A model generated the notes under the pieces. The model was given only the letters and a program-made list of their open reading frames with translations. It searched no databases and was not told the DNA's origin. 64,000 nt of DNA from Allobosea sp. (GTDB taxonomy: Bacteria > Pseudomonadota > Alphaproteobacteria > Rhizobiales > Beijerinckiaceae), in the NCBI GenBank assembly GCA_024231975.1, contig JAAEQB010000064.1, positions 1 to 64,000 of the forward strand, written 5' to 3'. This document shows, piece by piece, positions 18,781 to 27,229 of the stretch (position 1 is the first letter of the stretch; each line of letters begins with the position of its first letter). The position numbers and the translations under genes were made by a program.

Positions 18781-19566
18781 ATGGCTGAATTCACGCTCCC
18801 GCAGAACTCCCGCCTGACCGAGGGCAAGGCCTGGCCGAAGCCGGCCGGGGCCAAGAAGGTCACCGAGTTCAAGATCTATCGCTGGAACCCGGACGACACC
18901 GCCAATCCGCGCACCGACACCTATTATGTCGACCGCGACGATTGCGGGCCGATGGTCCTCGACGCGCTGATCTGGATCAAAAACAAGGTCGACCCGACGC
19001 TGACCTTCCGGCGCTCCTGCCGCGAGGGCATCTGCGGTTCCTGCGCCATGAACATGGACGGCAAGAACGGCCTCGCCTGCACCACCGGCATCGATGAATG
19101 CGGGGCCAAGGGCAGGGTCGCGATCTACCCGCTGCCGCACATGCCGGTGGTCAAGGACCTGGTTCCCGACCTGACCCGCTTCTACGCCCAGCACGCCTCG
19201 ATCGAGCCCTGGCTCAAGACGACGACGCCGGCGCCCGAAAAGGAATGGAAGCAGGCCAAGGACGACCGCGAGAAGCTCGACGGCCTCTATGAGTGCATTC
19301 TCTGCGCCTGCTGCTCGACCTCGTGCCCGAGCTATTGGTGGAACGGCGACCGCTATCTCGGTCCGGCCGCGCTGCTGCAGGCTTATCGCTGGCTGATCGA
19401 CAGCCGCGACGAAGCCACCGGCGAGCGCCTCGACGATCTTGAGGATCCGTTCCGGCTCTATCGCTGCCACACCATCATGAACTGCGCCAACGCCTGCCCG
19501 AAGGGCCTCAACCCGGCCAAGGCGATCGCGGAAGTGAAGAAGATGATGGTGGCCCGCCAGGTCTGA
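18781..19566 (+). CDS. sdhB: Succinate dehydrogenase iron-sulfur subunit
   Basis: SdhB passes electrons from FAD to quinone through three clusters. Its 261 residues carry the [2Fe-2S] ligands Cys80, Cys85, Cys88 and Cys100 (CREGICGSC), the [4Fe-4S] motif CILCACCSTSC starting at Cys172, and the [3Fe-4S] set in CHTIMNCANACPKGL starting at Cys229. Length is normal. Last gene of sdhCDAB, followed by a block of palindromic repeats. Confidence 0.98.
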   Translation: MAEFTLPQNSRLTEGKAWPKPAGAKKVTEFKIYRWNPDDTANPRTDTYYVDRDDCGPMVLDALIWIKNKVDPTLTFRRSCREGICGSCAMNMDGKNGLACTTGIDECGAKGRVAIYPLPHMPVVKDLVPDLTRFYAQHASIEPWLKTTTPAPEKEWKQAKDDREKLDGLYECILCACCSTSCPSYWWNGDRYLGPAALLQAYRWLIDSRDEATGERLDDLEDPFRLYRCHTIMNCANACPKGLNPAKAIAEVKKMMVARQV

Positions 19567-19631
19567 GGGGCGCAAATCCGCGAGCGCGGCCGCCTGACGC
19601 GGCTGGCTGCGCTTCCGGTCGGCAGGGCGTC

Positions 19632-19753
19632 ATTCTCGGGCGAAGCGAAGCGCAGACCCGGGAATCACAGGACAAGAACGCACCGATTGGAGCCTCCTTC
19701 GGCCGGAGATGCTCGGGTCAAGCCCGAGCATGACGCGCTCTCATGACGCGCTC
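19632..19753. repeat. REP-like palindromes and a short tandem repeat after sdhB
   Basis: An imperfect hairpin at 19632-19665 (attctcggg...cccgggaat) is followed by a perfect one at 19709-19731, with arms ATGCTCGGG and CCCGAGCAT around TCAAG. The second has the same tcgggtca-gcccga core as the element at 10327-10349. Right after it, atgacgcgctctc is repeated in tandem (19730-19742 and 19743-19753). The segment separates the convergent sdhB and flavoprotein genes and may serve as a terminator in both directions. Confidence 0.65.
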
Positions 19754-20994
19754 TAAAGATATCGCTCCGGCCTGAACGGCGCCGGATCGGCGACAGGCGC
19801 CTCGCCGCAAATCAACGCGGCCAGAATCTCCCCCGTCACGGGTCCGGTCGAGAAGCCGATATGCTGGTTGCCGAAGGCGAGCCAGAGACCGGGATGGCGC
19901 GGCGCCTGCCCGATCATCGGCAATGAGTCCGGCAAGGTCGGGCGCGAGCCGCGCCAGGTCGTGTCCTCCGCCGGTTCTGTCAGCGGGAAGGCCTCGCGCG
20001 CCCGCGGCAGCACCTGCTCAATCTGGGCATGGTCGTCGGGCGCGTCGCGATGGGCGAGCTCGACGCCGCTGGTCAGGCGCAGGCCAAGCTCCATCGGCGC
20101 CAGCATGTAGGACGCCTCGACGTCGTAGATCGGCCGGTTGAGGAAGCGCCCCTGCGCCGGCTTGTAATGGCGATGATAGCCGCGCTCGACATTGAGCGGC
20201 ACCTTGAGGCCGAGCGGCTTGAGTAGGTCGGCGCTCCATGGGCCGAGCGCGACGACGGCGAGATCGGCGTCGTGATGGCCGCCCTTGGCGGTCGCGCGCC
20301 AGCCCTCGCCCTGCTTGGATAACGAAGTGACCTCGTCGCGCAGGATCGTGCCGCCGCGGGCGGCGAACAGGGCAGCGTAGGCCTCGACCACGGCGCCCGG
20401 CCAATCGACCGAGGCGCTGTCCTTGTGATGCAGGGCGGCCGAGAAGATCGGGTTCAGGCTCGGCTCCAGCGCCGAGAGGGCCTGGCGGTCGAGCGCCTCG
20501 ACGCGCACGCCGTGGTCCTCGAGGAAGCTCCGGCGTGCCTCGGCGGCGGTCCGGCCGGCCTCGCTGCGCCAAAGCTCGAGGAAACCGGTGTCGCGCAGGC
20601 GCCAGGCGATGCCGGCCTCGGTCATCAGCCGCTTGTGCAGCGGCAGGGAGGGCGTGATCAGGCTTTCCAGCGCCGTGACCCGCGGAGCGAGCCGCTCCGG
20701 CTTGGCCTCATTGAGGAAGCCGAGGATCCAGCCAGGATTGGCCAGGAGATGGCCGAGCCGGTAGCGCACCGCCGCGTGCCGATTGCTCAGATATTTCGGC
20801 AGGTTCTTCCACAGGCCGGGATTGTTGAGCGGCATGATCGAGGAGCGGCTGATCACGCCGGCATTGCCGTAGGAGGTCTCGCGGCCGGGCTCGCGCCGGT
20901 CGATCAGGGTGACCTTGAGGCCGCGCTTCTGCAAGGCGAGCGCGCAGGAGACGCCGACCATGCCGGCGCCGATGACGATGACGGAGCGAGTCAC
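19753..20994 (-). CDS. FAD-dependent D-amino-acid dehydrogenase-like oxidoreductase
   Basis: A DAO-superfamily flavoprotein related to the DadA small subunit. The GTG start at 20994 overlaps the upstream stop (GTGA) and gives 413 residues beginning VTRSVIVIGAGMVG, a dinucleotide-binding GxGxxG. Further family marks are ETSYGNAGVIS (flavin contact), GSRPTLPDSLPMIGQAP and NQHIGFSTGPVTG near the C-terminus. The predicted reaction is oxidation of a D-amino acid or N-substituted amino acid to the keto acid, with electrons to the membrane chain. Coupling to a class I glutamine amidotransferase suggests a small amine or amino acid degradation operon with unknown substrate. Confidence 0.85.
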   Translation of the reverse strand: MTRSVIVIGAGMVGVSCALALQKRGLKVTLIDRREPGRETSYGNAGVISRSSIMPLNNPGLWKNLPKYLSNRHAAVRYRLGHLLANPGWILGFLNEAKPERLAPRVTALESLITPSLPLHKRLMTEAGIAWRLRDTGFLELWRSEAGRTAAEARRSFLEDHGVRVEALDRQALSALEPSLNPIFSAALHHKDSASVDWPGAVVEAYAALFAARGGTILRDEVTSLSKQGEGWRATAKGGHHDADLAVVALGPWSADLLKPLGLKVPLNVERGYHRHYKPAQGRFLNRPIYDVEASYMLAPMELGLRLTSGVELAHRDAPDDHAQIEQVLPRAREAFPLTEPAEDTTWRGSRPTLPDSLPMIGQAPRHPGLWLAFGNQHIGFSTGPVTGEILAALICGEAPVADPAPFRPERYL

Positions 20995-21821
20995 GCGATG
21001 GAATCCTGCTCGGCCGGCTCTTTCAGCCAATGGTCAAGGAAGCCGTCGAGCCAGGCGCGCACGGAGGGATCGTACTGATACCAGCCTTCGAGGTGCTGAT
21101 GGCGCAATTGGGCGCCCGGCATCAGCGTGCGCTCATGGGCGCGCACCGACCAGCGGCACATCATCGCCAGCGTAACCTCGGGGTGGAACTGCAGGCCATA
21201 GGCCTTGCGACCGGTGCGGATCGCCTGGACTGGAAAGTCGCCGCCGGTGGCCAGGCATTCGGAGCCTGTCGGGCAGTCGAAGCCCTCGCGATGCCATTGA
21301 TAGACTGTGTCCGGCCAGACGCAGCCGGTTGTGGTCGCGTCGGCGCGGCCGGCGTCAGTCAGGCTGAGCGGGTAATAGCCGATCTCCGCCCGGCCCTGGG
21401 CATGGGTGTAGACGGTCGCGCCGAGATGCCGGGCCAGCATCTGCGCACCCAGGCAGAGGCCGAGGAAAGGCGCTTCCTCCTTGAGGCAGACCCCGATCCA
21501 GTCGGTCTCGGCCTTGACGAAATCATCGGGGTCGTTGGCGCTCATCGGCCCGCCGAAGATCACTGCGCCGGCATGGTCGCGCATGGTTTGCGGCAGCGGG
21601 TCACCGAAACGCGGCTTGCGGATGTCGAGGGCGTGGCCGCGCTCGGCGATCAGGCGGCCGACGCGGCCGGGAGTCGAATGCTCCTGGTGCAGCACGATCA
21701 GCACCGGTTTGCGCGGCGGCAGGCCGTCGAGGCGGGGGCGGAGCCGGCGACGCGTCGGGAAGCGATAGGACAGATCGTTCATCGCGGCGTTCGATTGCGC
21801 TCCCGAGACTGGATTCTCCAT
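20991..21821 (-). CDS. Class I glutamine amidotransferase-like protein
   Basis: The domain is of the type that releases ammonia from glutamine or hydrolyses gamma-glutamyl bonds. The 276-residue form has the nucleophile elbow LGLCLGAQML (Cys123) and the His-Glu pair in GLQFHPEVT (His213, Glu215), so the triad is complete. An N-terminal extension of about 35 residues rich in arginine precedes the domain. A shorter start at 21782 (MNDLSYRF) is equally possible, as neither has a clear ribosome binding site. The stop overlaps the following flavoprotein start by four bases. Confidence 0.82.
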   Translation of the reverse strand: MENPVSGAQSNAAMNDLSYRFPTRRRLRPRLDGLPPRKPVLIVLHQEHSTPGRVGRLIAERGHALDIRKPRFGDPLPQTMRDHAGAVIFGGPMSANDPDDFVKAETDWIGVCLKEEAPFLGLCLGAQMLARHLGATVYTHAQGRAEIGYYPLSLTDAGRADATTTGCVWPDTVYQWHREGFDCPTGSECLATGGDFPVQAIRTGRKAYGLQFHPEVTLAMMCRWSVRAHERTLMPGAQLRHQHLEGWYQYDPSVRAWLDGFLDHWLKEPAEQDSIA

Positions 21822-21995
21822 GCCGGACGACGCCTAAAATGCGGTTTGCCGGCCATTGCGGCAAGCAAATTATGCGCCATGGCTGGCATGGCGGAGGCCA
21901 GCGCCATGCATGCTCTGTGCAATCTTTCGTCAATACAGCTCTGGCAATGCAACCTTCAGTGCTGACTGCGATTGACTTTCGAGCCAGGCTCAGGC

Positions 21996-22019
21996 ATGAG
22001 AATGAACGTTCATTCTCAT
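21996..22019. promoter_or_regulatory. Perfect 24-bp palindrome, probable TetR operator
   Basis: Half-site atgagaatgaac is followed immediately by its exact complement, with the axis between 22007 and 22008. It lies 14 bp before the TetR start codon and after a TTGACT at 21972-21977 that could be a -35 box, so bound repressor would block the promoter of the TetR/RND operon. The core gaatgaacgttcattc resembles operators of other TetR regulators that sit next to RND pumps. Confidence 0.85.
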
Positions 22020-22033
22020 CTTTCCAAAGAAGC

Positions 22034-22675
22034 ATGTCGCAGGTCTTCACCTCCTTCTCGGCCGAACGCGGTCTCTCGGAGCGCCATGTCCACATCCTCG
22101 ATGCGGCCGAGCGCGTCTTCGCGCGCGCCGGCTTCCACGCGGCGACGATGAACGACATCGCCGCGGAAGCGGGGATGAGCCCTGGCAATCTCTATCGCTA
22201 CTTCTCGTCGAAGGACGCGATCATCGGGGGCATCAGCGAGCGCGACCGGACCGAGGTCGCGGCCGATTTTGCCCAGCTCGACCCGGGCAGGGGCGGCCTG
22301 CTCGACCAGCTCGAGGAGCTCGGCCGCCAGCACATGGTGCGCAAGCCGCGCGAGAAGGCGATCATCGCCCTGCAGATCTGGGCGGAGGCGTCGCGCACCC
22401 CGGAAATGGCGCGAATCTGTGCCGGTTTCGACGAGATTGTCGAGCAGGGGCTCGGTGCGGCGGTCGCGGCGGCCGTGGCGAGCGGGGAGCTGCCGAGCAA
22501 TCTCGATCAAGCGCGCTTCCTGCAGGCGCTGTTCATGATGGCGGACGGCTTTTTCTGCCGACGCGCCGTCGATCCCGATTTCGACGCCGGTGCCGGCGCC
22601 GATGCCCTGTTCGCCGCGATGCGCGGTCTGGCGCAGACCATGCTGCTGCCACCCGCCGGCGATCCAACCTCCTAG
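22034..22675 (+). CDS. TetR/AcrR-family regulator of the adjacent RND efflux operon
   Basis: Length is 213 residues from ATG 22034; the frame is open further upstream, but that segment covers the operator palindrome and is not protein-like. The N-terminal HTH reads HILDAAERVFARAGFHAATMNDIAAEAGMSPGNLYRYF split over about 20-60, including the TetR recognition helix. The C-terminal ligand domain includes ALQIWAEASRTPEMARI. The RND adaptor and pump follow on the same strand 15 bp later, so it is probably autoregulated and represses its own efflux operon until a ligand is bound. Confidence 0.92.
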   Translation: MSQVFTSFSAERGLSERHVHILDAAERVFARAGFHAATMNDIAAEAGMSPGNLYRYFSSKDAIIGGISERDRTEVAADFAQLDPGRGGLLDQLEELGRQHMVRKPREKAIIALQIWAEASRTPEMARICAGFDEIVEQGLGAAVAAAVASGELPSNLDQARFLQALFMMADGFFCRRAVDPDFDAGAGADALFAAMRGLAQTMLLPPAGDPTS

Positions 22676-22690
22676 AGACGAAGACTGACC

Positions 22691-23875
22691 ATGCCCGTAT
22701 CGTCCAAGACCCTGATCCTGCTGCCGCTCGTCGCGCTCGCCAGCGCGCCGGCGCCGGCGTTCGCCCAGGCCCCGGCCTCCGCCGCGACCTCCCAGCAGCC
22801 TTCCGCCGGACCGGCGATCACGGTCACGAACGCGAAACGCGACGAGATCGTGCAGAGCGTCGTCGTCTCCGGTTCGATGATCGCGCGCGACGAGGTGCTG
22901 GTCGCGCCCGAGATCGACAGCGTCGTCGTCACAGAACTGCTCGCCGAAGAGGGCGACCGCGTCGCTGCCGGCCAGGTGCTGGCACGGCTGTCGCGCACCA
23001 CGCTCGAAGTGCAGCGCGCCCAGAACGAGGCGCAGATCAAGCGTGCCGAGGCGGCGGTCGATCAGGCCAAGGCGCAGATCGTCGAGGCCGAGGCCAATCT
23101 CGTCCAGGCCAATAACGCCTTCGATCGAACCAAGGCCTTGCGCGACAACGGCAATGCCAGCCTGGAGACCTTCGACCAGCGCGCCGCCGCGGCGCGGGGC
23201 GGGCAGGCGCGACTGAACTCGACGAAGCAGGCGCTCGCGATCACCACGGCCGACCTGACGTTGGCCCAGGCCCAGGGCCGCGACATCGACGTCAAGCTCG
23301 CCCGCACCGAGATCAAGGCGCCGAAGGCCGGCATCGTCAGCCGCCGCAATGCCAAGCTCGGGGCCATGGCGACGATGGCGGCCGCCGAGCCGCTGTTCAA
23401 GATCATCGCCGACGGCGCGATCGAGCTCGAAGCCGACGTCGCCGAGGTCGAATTGCCCAATCTCAAGGTCGGGCAAGCGGTCGCGGTCACGCCGGCCGGA
23501 TCCGACAAGCCGCTTGCCGGCCAGATCCGGCTGATCTCACCCGAGGTCGACAAGGCCTCGCGGCTTGGGCGGCTGCGCATCACGCTGACCGGCAATCCGC
23601 CGGTCGCCGTCGGCTCCTTCGCGCGCGGCGTGATCGAGACCGGCCGCAAGACCAGCATCGTGCTGCCGCTTTCGGCGATCACCTATGCCCGCGGCGGTGC
23701 CATGGTGCAGTCCGTCAAGGACGGGCGGGTGACGACGAAGAAGGTCACGCTCGGCCTGATCGGCGGCGGGCGAGCCGAGATCGTCTCCGGCCTCGCCGAG
23801 GGCGAGAGCGTGGTCGCTCGCGCCGGCACTTTCGTGCGTGACGGCGACGCCATCACGCCGATCGCGACGAACTGA
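22691..23875 (+). CDS. RND efflux periplasmic adaptor (HlyD/MFP family)
   Basis: The adaptor links the inner-membrane pump to an outer-membrane channel. Its 394 residues include a signal peptide of about 25 residues (hydrophobic core then APAFAQ), a lipoyl half-motif around DEVLVAPEIDSVVVTELLAEEGDRVAAGQVLARL, a coiled-coil hairpin (about 95-165), the second lipoyl half EIKAPKAGIVSRRNAKLGAM and a beta-barrel domain. It has no lipobox. No outer-membrane TolC-like gene is in the operon, so a channel from elsewhere must be used. Confidence 0.93.
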   Translation: MPVSSKTLILLPLVALASAPAPAFAQAPASAATSQQPSAGPAITVTNAKRDEIVQSVVVSGSMIARDEVLVAPEIDSVVVTELLAEEGDRVAAGQVLARLSRTTLEVQRAQNEAQIKRAEAAVDQAKAQIVEAEANLVQANNAFDRTKALRDNGNASLETFDQRAAAARGGQARLNSTKQALAITTADLTLAQAQGRDIDVKLARTEIKAPKAGIVSRRNAKLGAMATMAAAEPLFKIIADGAIELEADVAEVELPNLKVGQAVAVTPAGSDKPLAGQIRLISPEVDKASRLGRLRITLTGNPPVAVGSFARGVIETGRKTSIVLPLSAITYARGGAMVQSVKDGRVTTKKVTLGLIGGGRAEIVSGLAEGESVVARAGTFVRDGDAITPIATN

Positions 23876-23886
23876 CGGAGCCTCGC

Positions 23887-26800
23887 GTGAACGTCAATTT
23901 CTCCGCCTGGTCGATCCGCAAGCCTGTCCCGGCGATCCTGCTCTTCGTCGTGCTCTGCGTGCTCGGGCTGCTCTCGTTCTCGAAGCTGCCGGTGACGCGC
24001 TTCCCGAACATCGACGTACCGTTCGTCTCTGTGACGGTGACCCAGTCCGGCGCCGCCCCGGCCGAACTCGAGAGCCAGGTCAGCAAGCGCGTCGAGGACG
24101 CGGTCGCCAACATCACCGGCGTCAAGCATGTGATGTCGACGCTGACCGACGGCTCCTCGGTGACGCTGGTCGAGTTCAGGCTGGAAACCAACACCGACCG
24201 CGCCGTCAACGACGTCAAGGATGCGATCGCCAAGATCCGGGCCGACCTGCCGCGAACCATCGACGAGCCGGTGATCCAGCGCATCGATGTCGAGGGCCAG
24301 TCGATCCTGACTTATGGCGCCTCCTCGCCCGGCCTGACGCTGGAGCAGCTCTCCTGGCATGTCGACGATGTCGTCTCGCGCGAATTGCAGGGGCTGAAGG
24401 GCGTCGGCCGGGTCGAGCGCTATGGCGGCGTCGATCGCGAGATCCGGATTTCGCTCGATCCCGACCGGTTGCTGGCGCTCGGCACCACCGCAGGCGAGGT
24501 CAACCGCCAGATCCGCGCCACCAATGTCGATCTTGCCGGCGGGCGCGGTGAGGTCGGCGGCCAGGAGCAGGCGATCCGCACGCTCGCCAGCGCCAAGACC
24601 GTTGCCGAGCTCGCCGACAGCAAGATCCAGCTCACCGGCGGGCGCGAGGTTCGCCTGAAGGAGCTCGGCCGCGTCGAGGACGCCGCCTCCGAGCCGCGCG
24701 CCTTCGGCCGCCTCAACAAGCAGCCGGTTGTCTCCTTCGCAGTGTTCCGCTCGAAGGGCTCGAGCGAGCTCTCGGTCAAGGACGTCGTCGCGGCCAAGAT
24801 CGACGAGCTCAACAAGCGCTATCCGACGATTGCGCTGAAGCCGATCGACGACGCCGTCGCCTATACCCAGGGCAACTACAAGGCGGCGATGGAGACGCTG
24901 CTGGAGGGCGCCGTGCTCGCCGTCGCCGTCGTCTTCGTCTTCCTGCGCAACTGGCGGGCGACGCTGATCACCGCGATCGCCTTGCCGCTCTCGGCCATCC
25001 CGACCTTCTGGGCGATGGAGATGCTCGGCTTCTCGCTCAACCTGGTCAGCCTGCTCGGCATCACCCTGGTGACCGGCATCCTGGTCGACGACGCCATCGT
25101 CGAGATCGAGAACATCGTCCGGCATATGAAGATGGGCAAGTCGCCCTATCGCGCCGCGATGGAGGCCGCCGACGAGATCGGCCTGGCGGTGATCGCGATC
25201 ACGTTGACCATCGTCGCGATCTTCGCGCCGGTCTCGTTCATGGGCGGCATCGCCGGGCAGTATTTCCGCCAGTTCGGCCTGACGGTGGCGATCGCGGTGC
25301 TGTTCTCGCTGCTGGTCGCGCGCCTGATCACGCCGATGATGGCGGCCTATCTGATGCGCCCGGTGAAGCATCACGATGCCAAGGACGGCTTCGTGATGCG
25401 CGGCTACTCCTGGCTGCTGGAGGCTTCGTTGAAGCGCCGCCGCATCCCGGTGCTGCCGCGCTTCGACGGCTCCCGGAACTGGCGCAAGCTGCCGTTCAAC
25501 ACGGCCTATCTGACGCTGATCGCCGGCTTCGGCTTCCTGTTCGTCTCGATCCAGGCGACGGCGCTGCTGCCGACCGGTTTCTTTCCGGAGGAAGACACCG
25601 CCCGCATCGTCGCATCGGTCGAGTTGCCGCCCGGCGCGACGCTGGAGGACACCACCGTCGCCACCGACAAGATCGTCGACAAGCTGCGTGAGATCCCGCA
25701 GGTGACGAACGTCTTCGTGCTCGGCGGAGCCTCCCCGACCGGACAACGCGAGGTGCGTCGCGCCGCGGTCTTCATCCTGCTGACGCCGAAGGCCGAGCGC
25801 GACGTTCCCCAGAAGGAACTCAAGGTCACCATCGCCGAGAAGCTGGCTGCTGTGCCCGACGTCCGCGCCTGGTATGTCAACGAGCGCGGCGAGCGCGAGA
25901 TGGCGTTCTCGATCCTGTCCAAGGATGGCGATGCGCTCGACGAGACGGTGGCGAAGATCGAGGCGCGCATGCGCCAGGTCGACGGCTACCTGAACGTTGC
26001 GACCGCGGGCTCGCTCGCCCGGCCGGAGATGCGCGTCACGCCGAAGCTGGAGCAGGCCGCCAATCTCGGCGTCACGCCCGAGGCGATCTCGGAGGCGCTG
26101 CGCGTCGCCACGATCGGCGACATTGGCCCCAACCTCGCCAAGTTCAATGCCGGCGACCGGCTGGTGCCGATCCGCGTCCAGCTCGACGAGCAGGCCCGCA
26201 CCGACATCCGCAATATCGCGGCTCTGCGTGTCATCAGCGCGTCCGGCGTCTCGGTCCCGCTCACTGCCGTGGCCGAAATCGGCTTCGGCGAGGGCCCATC
26301 CTCGATCGACCGCTATGACCGCGTCCGCCGTGCCGCGATCGGCGCGGATCTGAAGCGCGGCTTCGAGCTCGGCACGGCGCAGGACAAGTTCCAGGAGATC
26401 GTCAAGGAGGTCGGCCTGCCGGAAGGCGTGCGCATCGCCGCCACCGGCGATGCCGAGATCCAGGGCGAGGTGGTGCAAGGCTTCGTCCAGGCGATGACCA
26501 CGGGCCTGATGCTGGTGCTCGCCGTGCTGATCCTGCTGTTCGGTTCGGTCTTCCAGCCGATCACCATCCTGCTCTCGCTGCCGTTGTCTTTCGGCGGCGT
26601 GGTGATCGCGCTGCTCGCCACCAACAACCCGGTCTCGATGCCGGTCTATATCGGCCTGCTGATGCTGATGGGCATCGTCACCAAGAACGCGATCATGCTG
26701 GTCGATTTCGCGGTCGAGGAGGTCGCGCGCGGCAAGGACCGGATGACGGCGCTGCTGGAAGCTGGCCACAAACGCGCAAGGCCGATCGTGATGACCACCA

Positions 26801-27111
26801 TCGCCATGGCGGCGGGCATGCTGCCCTCGGCCTATGGCGTCGGCGACGGCGGCGAATTCCGCGCGCCGATGGCGATCGCGGTGATCGGCGGCCTGATCGT
26901 CTCGACCGTGCTCTCCCTCGTCTTCGTGCCGTCCTTCTACGTGGTGATGGACGATCTTGGCCGGCTCACCGGCTGGGTCTTCGGCCGCTTCTTCGGCAAG
27001 GCCGAGGATGAGAGCCAGTGGGACGCGATCCGCGAGGAGGAGACGCCCGGCGAAGCCAGCGCCAAGGCGATGGCGGGCAAGCTGCTACCGCCGCGACTGG
27101 CGGCGGAGTGA
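23887..27111 (+). CDS. RND-family efflux pump permease (AcrB/HAE type)
   Basis: An inner-membrane proton-driven drug exporter of 1074 residues. A GTG start with GGAG six bases upstream begins VNVNFSAWSIRKPVPAILLF. Twelve membrane helices in two repeats flank two large periplasmic loops. The proton-relay aspartates sit in GILVDDAIVEIENI on helix 4, as in hydrophobe/amphiphile exporters rather than metal pumps. The second repeat has LLMLMGIVTKNAIMLVDFA. It is co-transcribed with the TetR and adaptor genes. The substrate cannot be predicted. Confidence 0.95.
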   Translation: MNVNFSAWSIRKPVPAILLFVVLCVLGLLSFSKLPVTRFPNIDVPFVSVTVTQSGAAPAELESQVSKRVEDAVANITGVKHVMSTLTDGSSVTLVEFRLETNTDRAVNDVKDAIAKIRADLPRTIDEPVIQRIDVEGQSILTYGASSPGLTLEQLSWHVDDVVSRELQGLKGVGRVERYGGVDREIRISLDPDRLLALGTTAGEVNRQIRATNVDLAGGRGEVGGQEQAIRTLASAKTVAELADSKIQLTGGREVRLKELGRVEDAASEPRAFGRLNKQPVVSFAVFRSKGSSELSVKDVVAAKIDELNKRYPTIALKPIDDAVAYTQGNYKAAMETLLEGAVLAVAVVFVFLRNWRATLITAIALPLSAIPTFWAMEMLGFSLNLVSLLGITLVTGILVDDAIVEIENIVRHMKMGKSPYRAAMEAADEIGLAVIAITLTIVAIFAPVSFMGGIAGQYFRQFGLTVAIAVLFSLLVARLITPMMAAYLMRPVKHHDAKDGFVMRGYSWLLEASLKRRRIPVLPRFDGSRNWRKLPFNTAYLTLIAGFGFLFVSIQATALLPTGFFPEEDTARIVASVELPPGATLEDTTVATDKIVDKLREIPQVTNVFVLGGASPTGQREVRRAAVFILLTPKAERDVPQKELKVTIAEKLAAVPDVRAWYVNERGEREMAFSILSKDGDALDETVAKIEARMRQVDGYLNVATAGSLARPEMRVTPKLEQAANLGVTPEAISEALRVATIGDIGPNLAKFNAGDRLVPIRVQLDEQARTDIRNIAALRVISASGVSVPLTAVAEIGFGEGPSSIDRYDRVRRAAIGADLKRGFELGTAQDKFQEIVKEVGLPEGVRIAATGDAEIQGEVVQGFVQAMTTGLMLVLAVLILLFGSVFQPITILLSLPLSFGGVVIALLATNNPVSMPVYIGLLMLMGIVTKNAIMLVDFAVEEVARGKDRMTALLEAGHKRARPIVMTTIAMAAGMLPSAYGVGDGGEFRAPMAIAVIGGLIVSTVLSLVFVPSFYVVMDDLGRLTGWVFGRFFGKAEDESQWDAIREEETPGEASAKAMAGKLLPPRLAAE

Positions 27112-27229
27112 CGCCCTAGCGGTGCTTTGGTCGAACGGGTAGCGCATCGGGGCGAACGCACCGCGCCACGGTGAGCTACCCACTTTGCACGGCTGCTGCC
27201 GGTTGTAGGCGGCGTCCTACACTCCCGTC

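Noticed and set aside
21839..22033. 65-codon upstream extension of the TetR gene
   Set aside because: It would translate the operator palindrome and lacks similarity to TetR N-termini.
23683..26769. Open frame of about 1000 codons antisense to the RND pump
   Set aside because: Composition is Asp/Arg/His/Leu noise from third-position GC bias. The pump on the plus strand is unmistakable.
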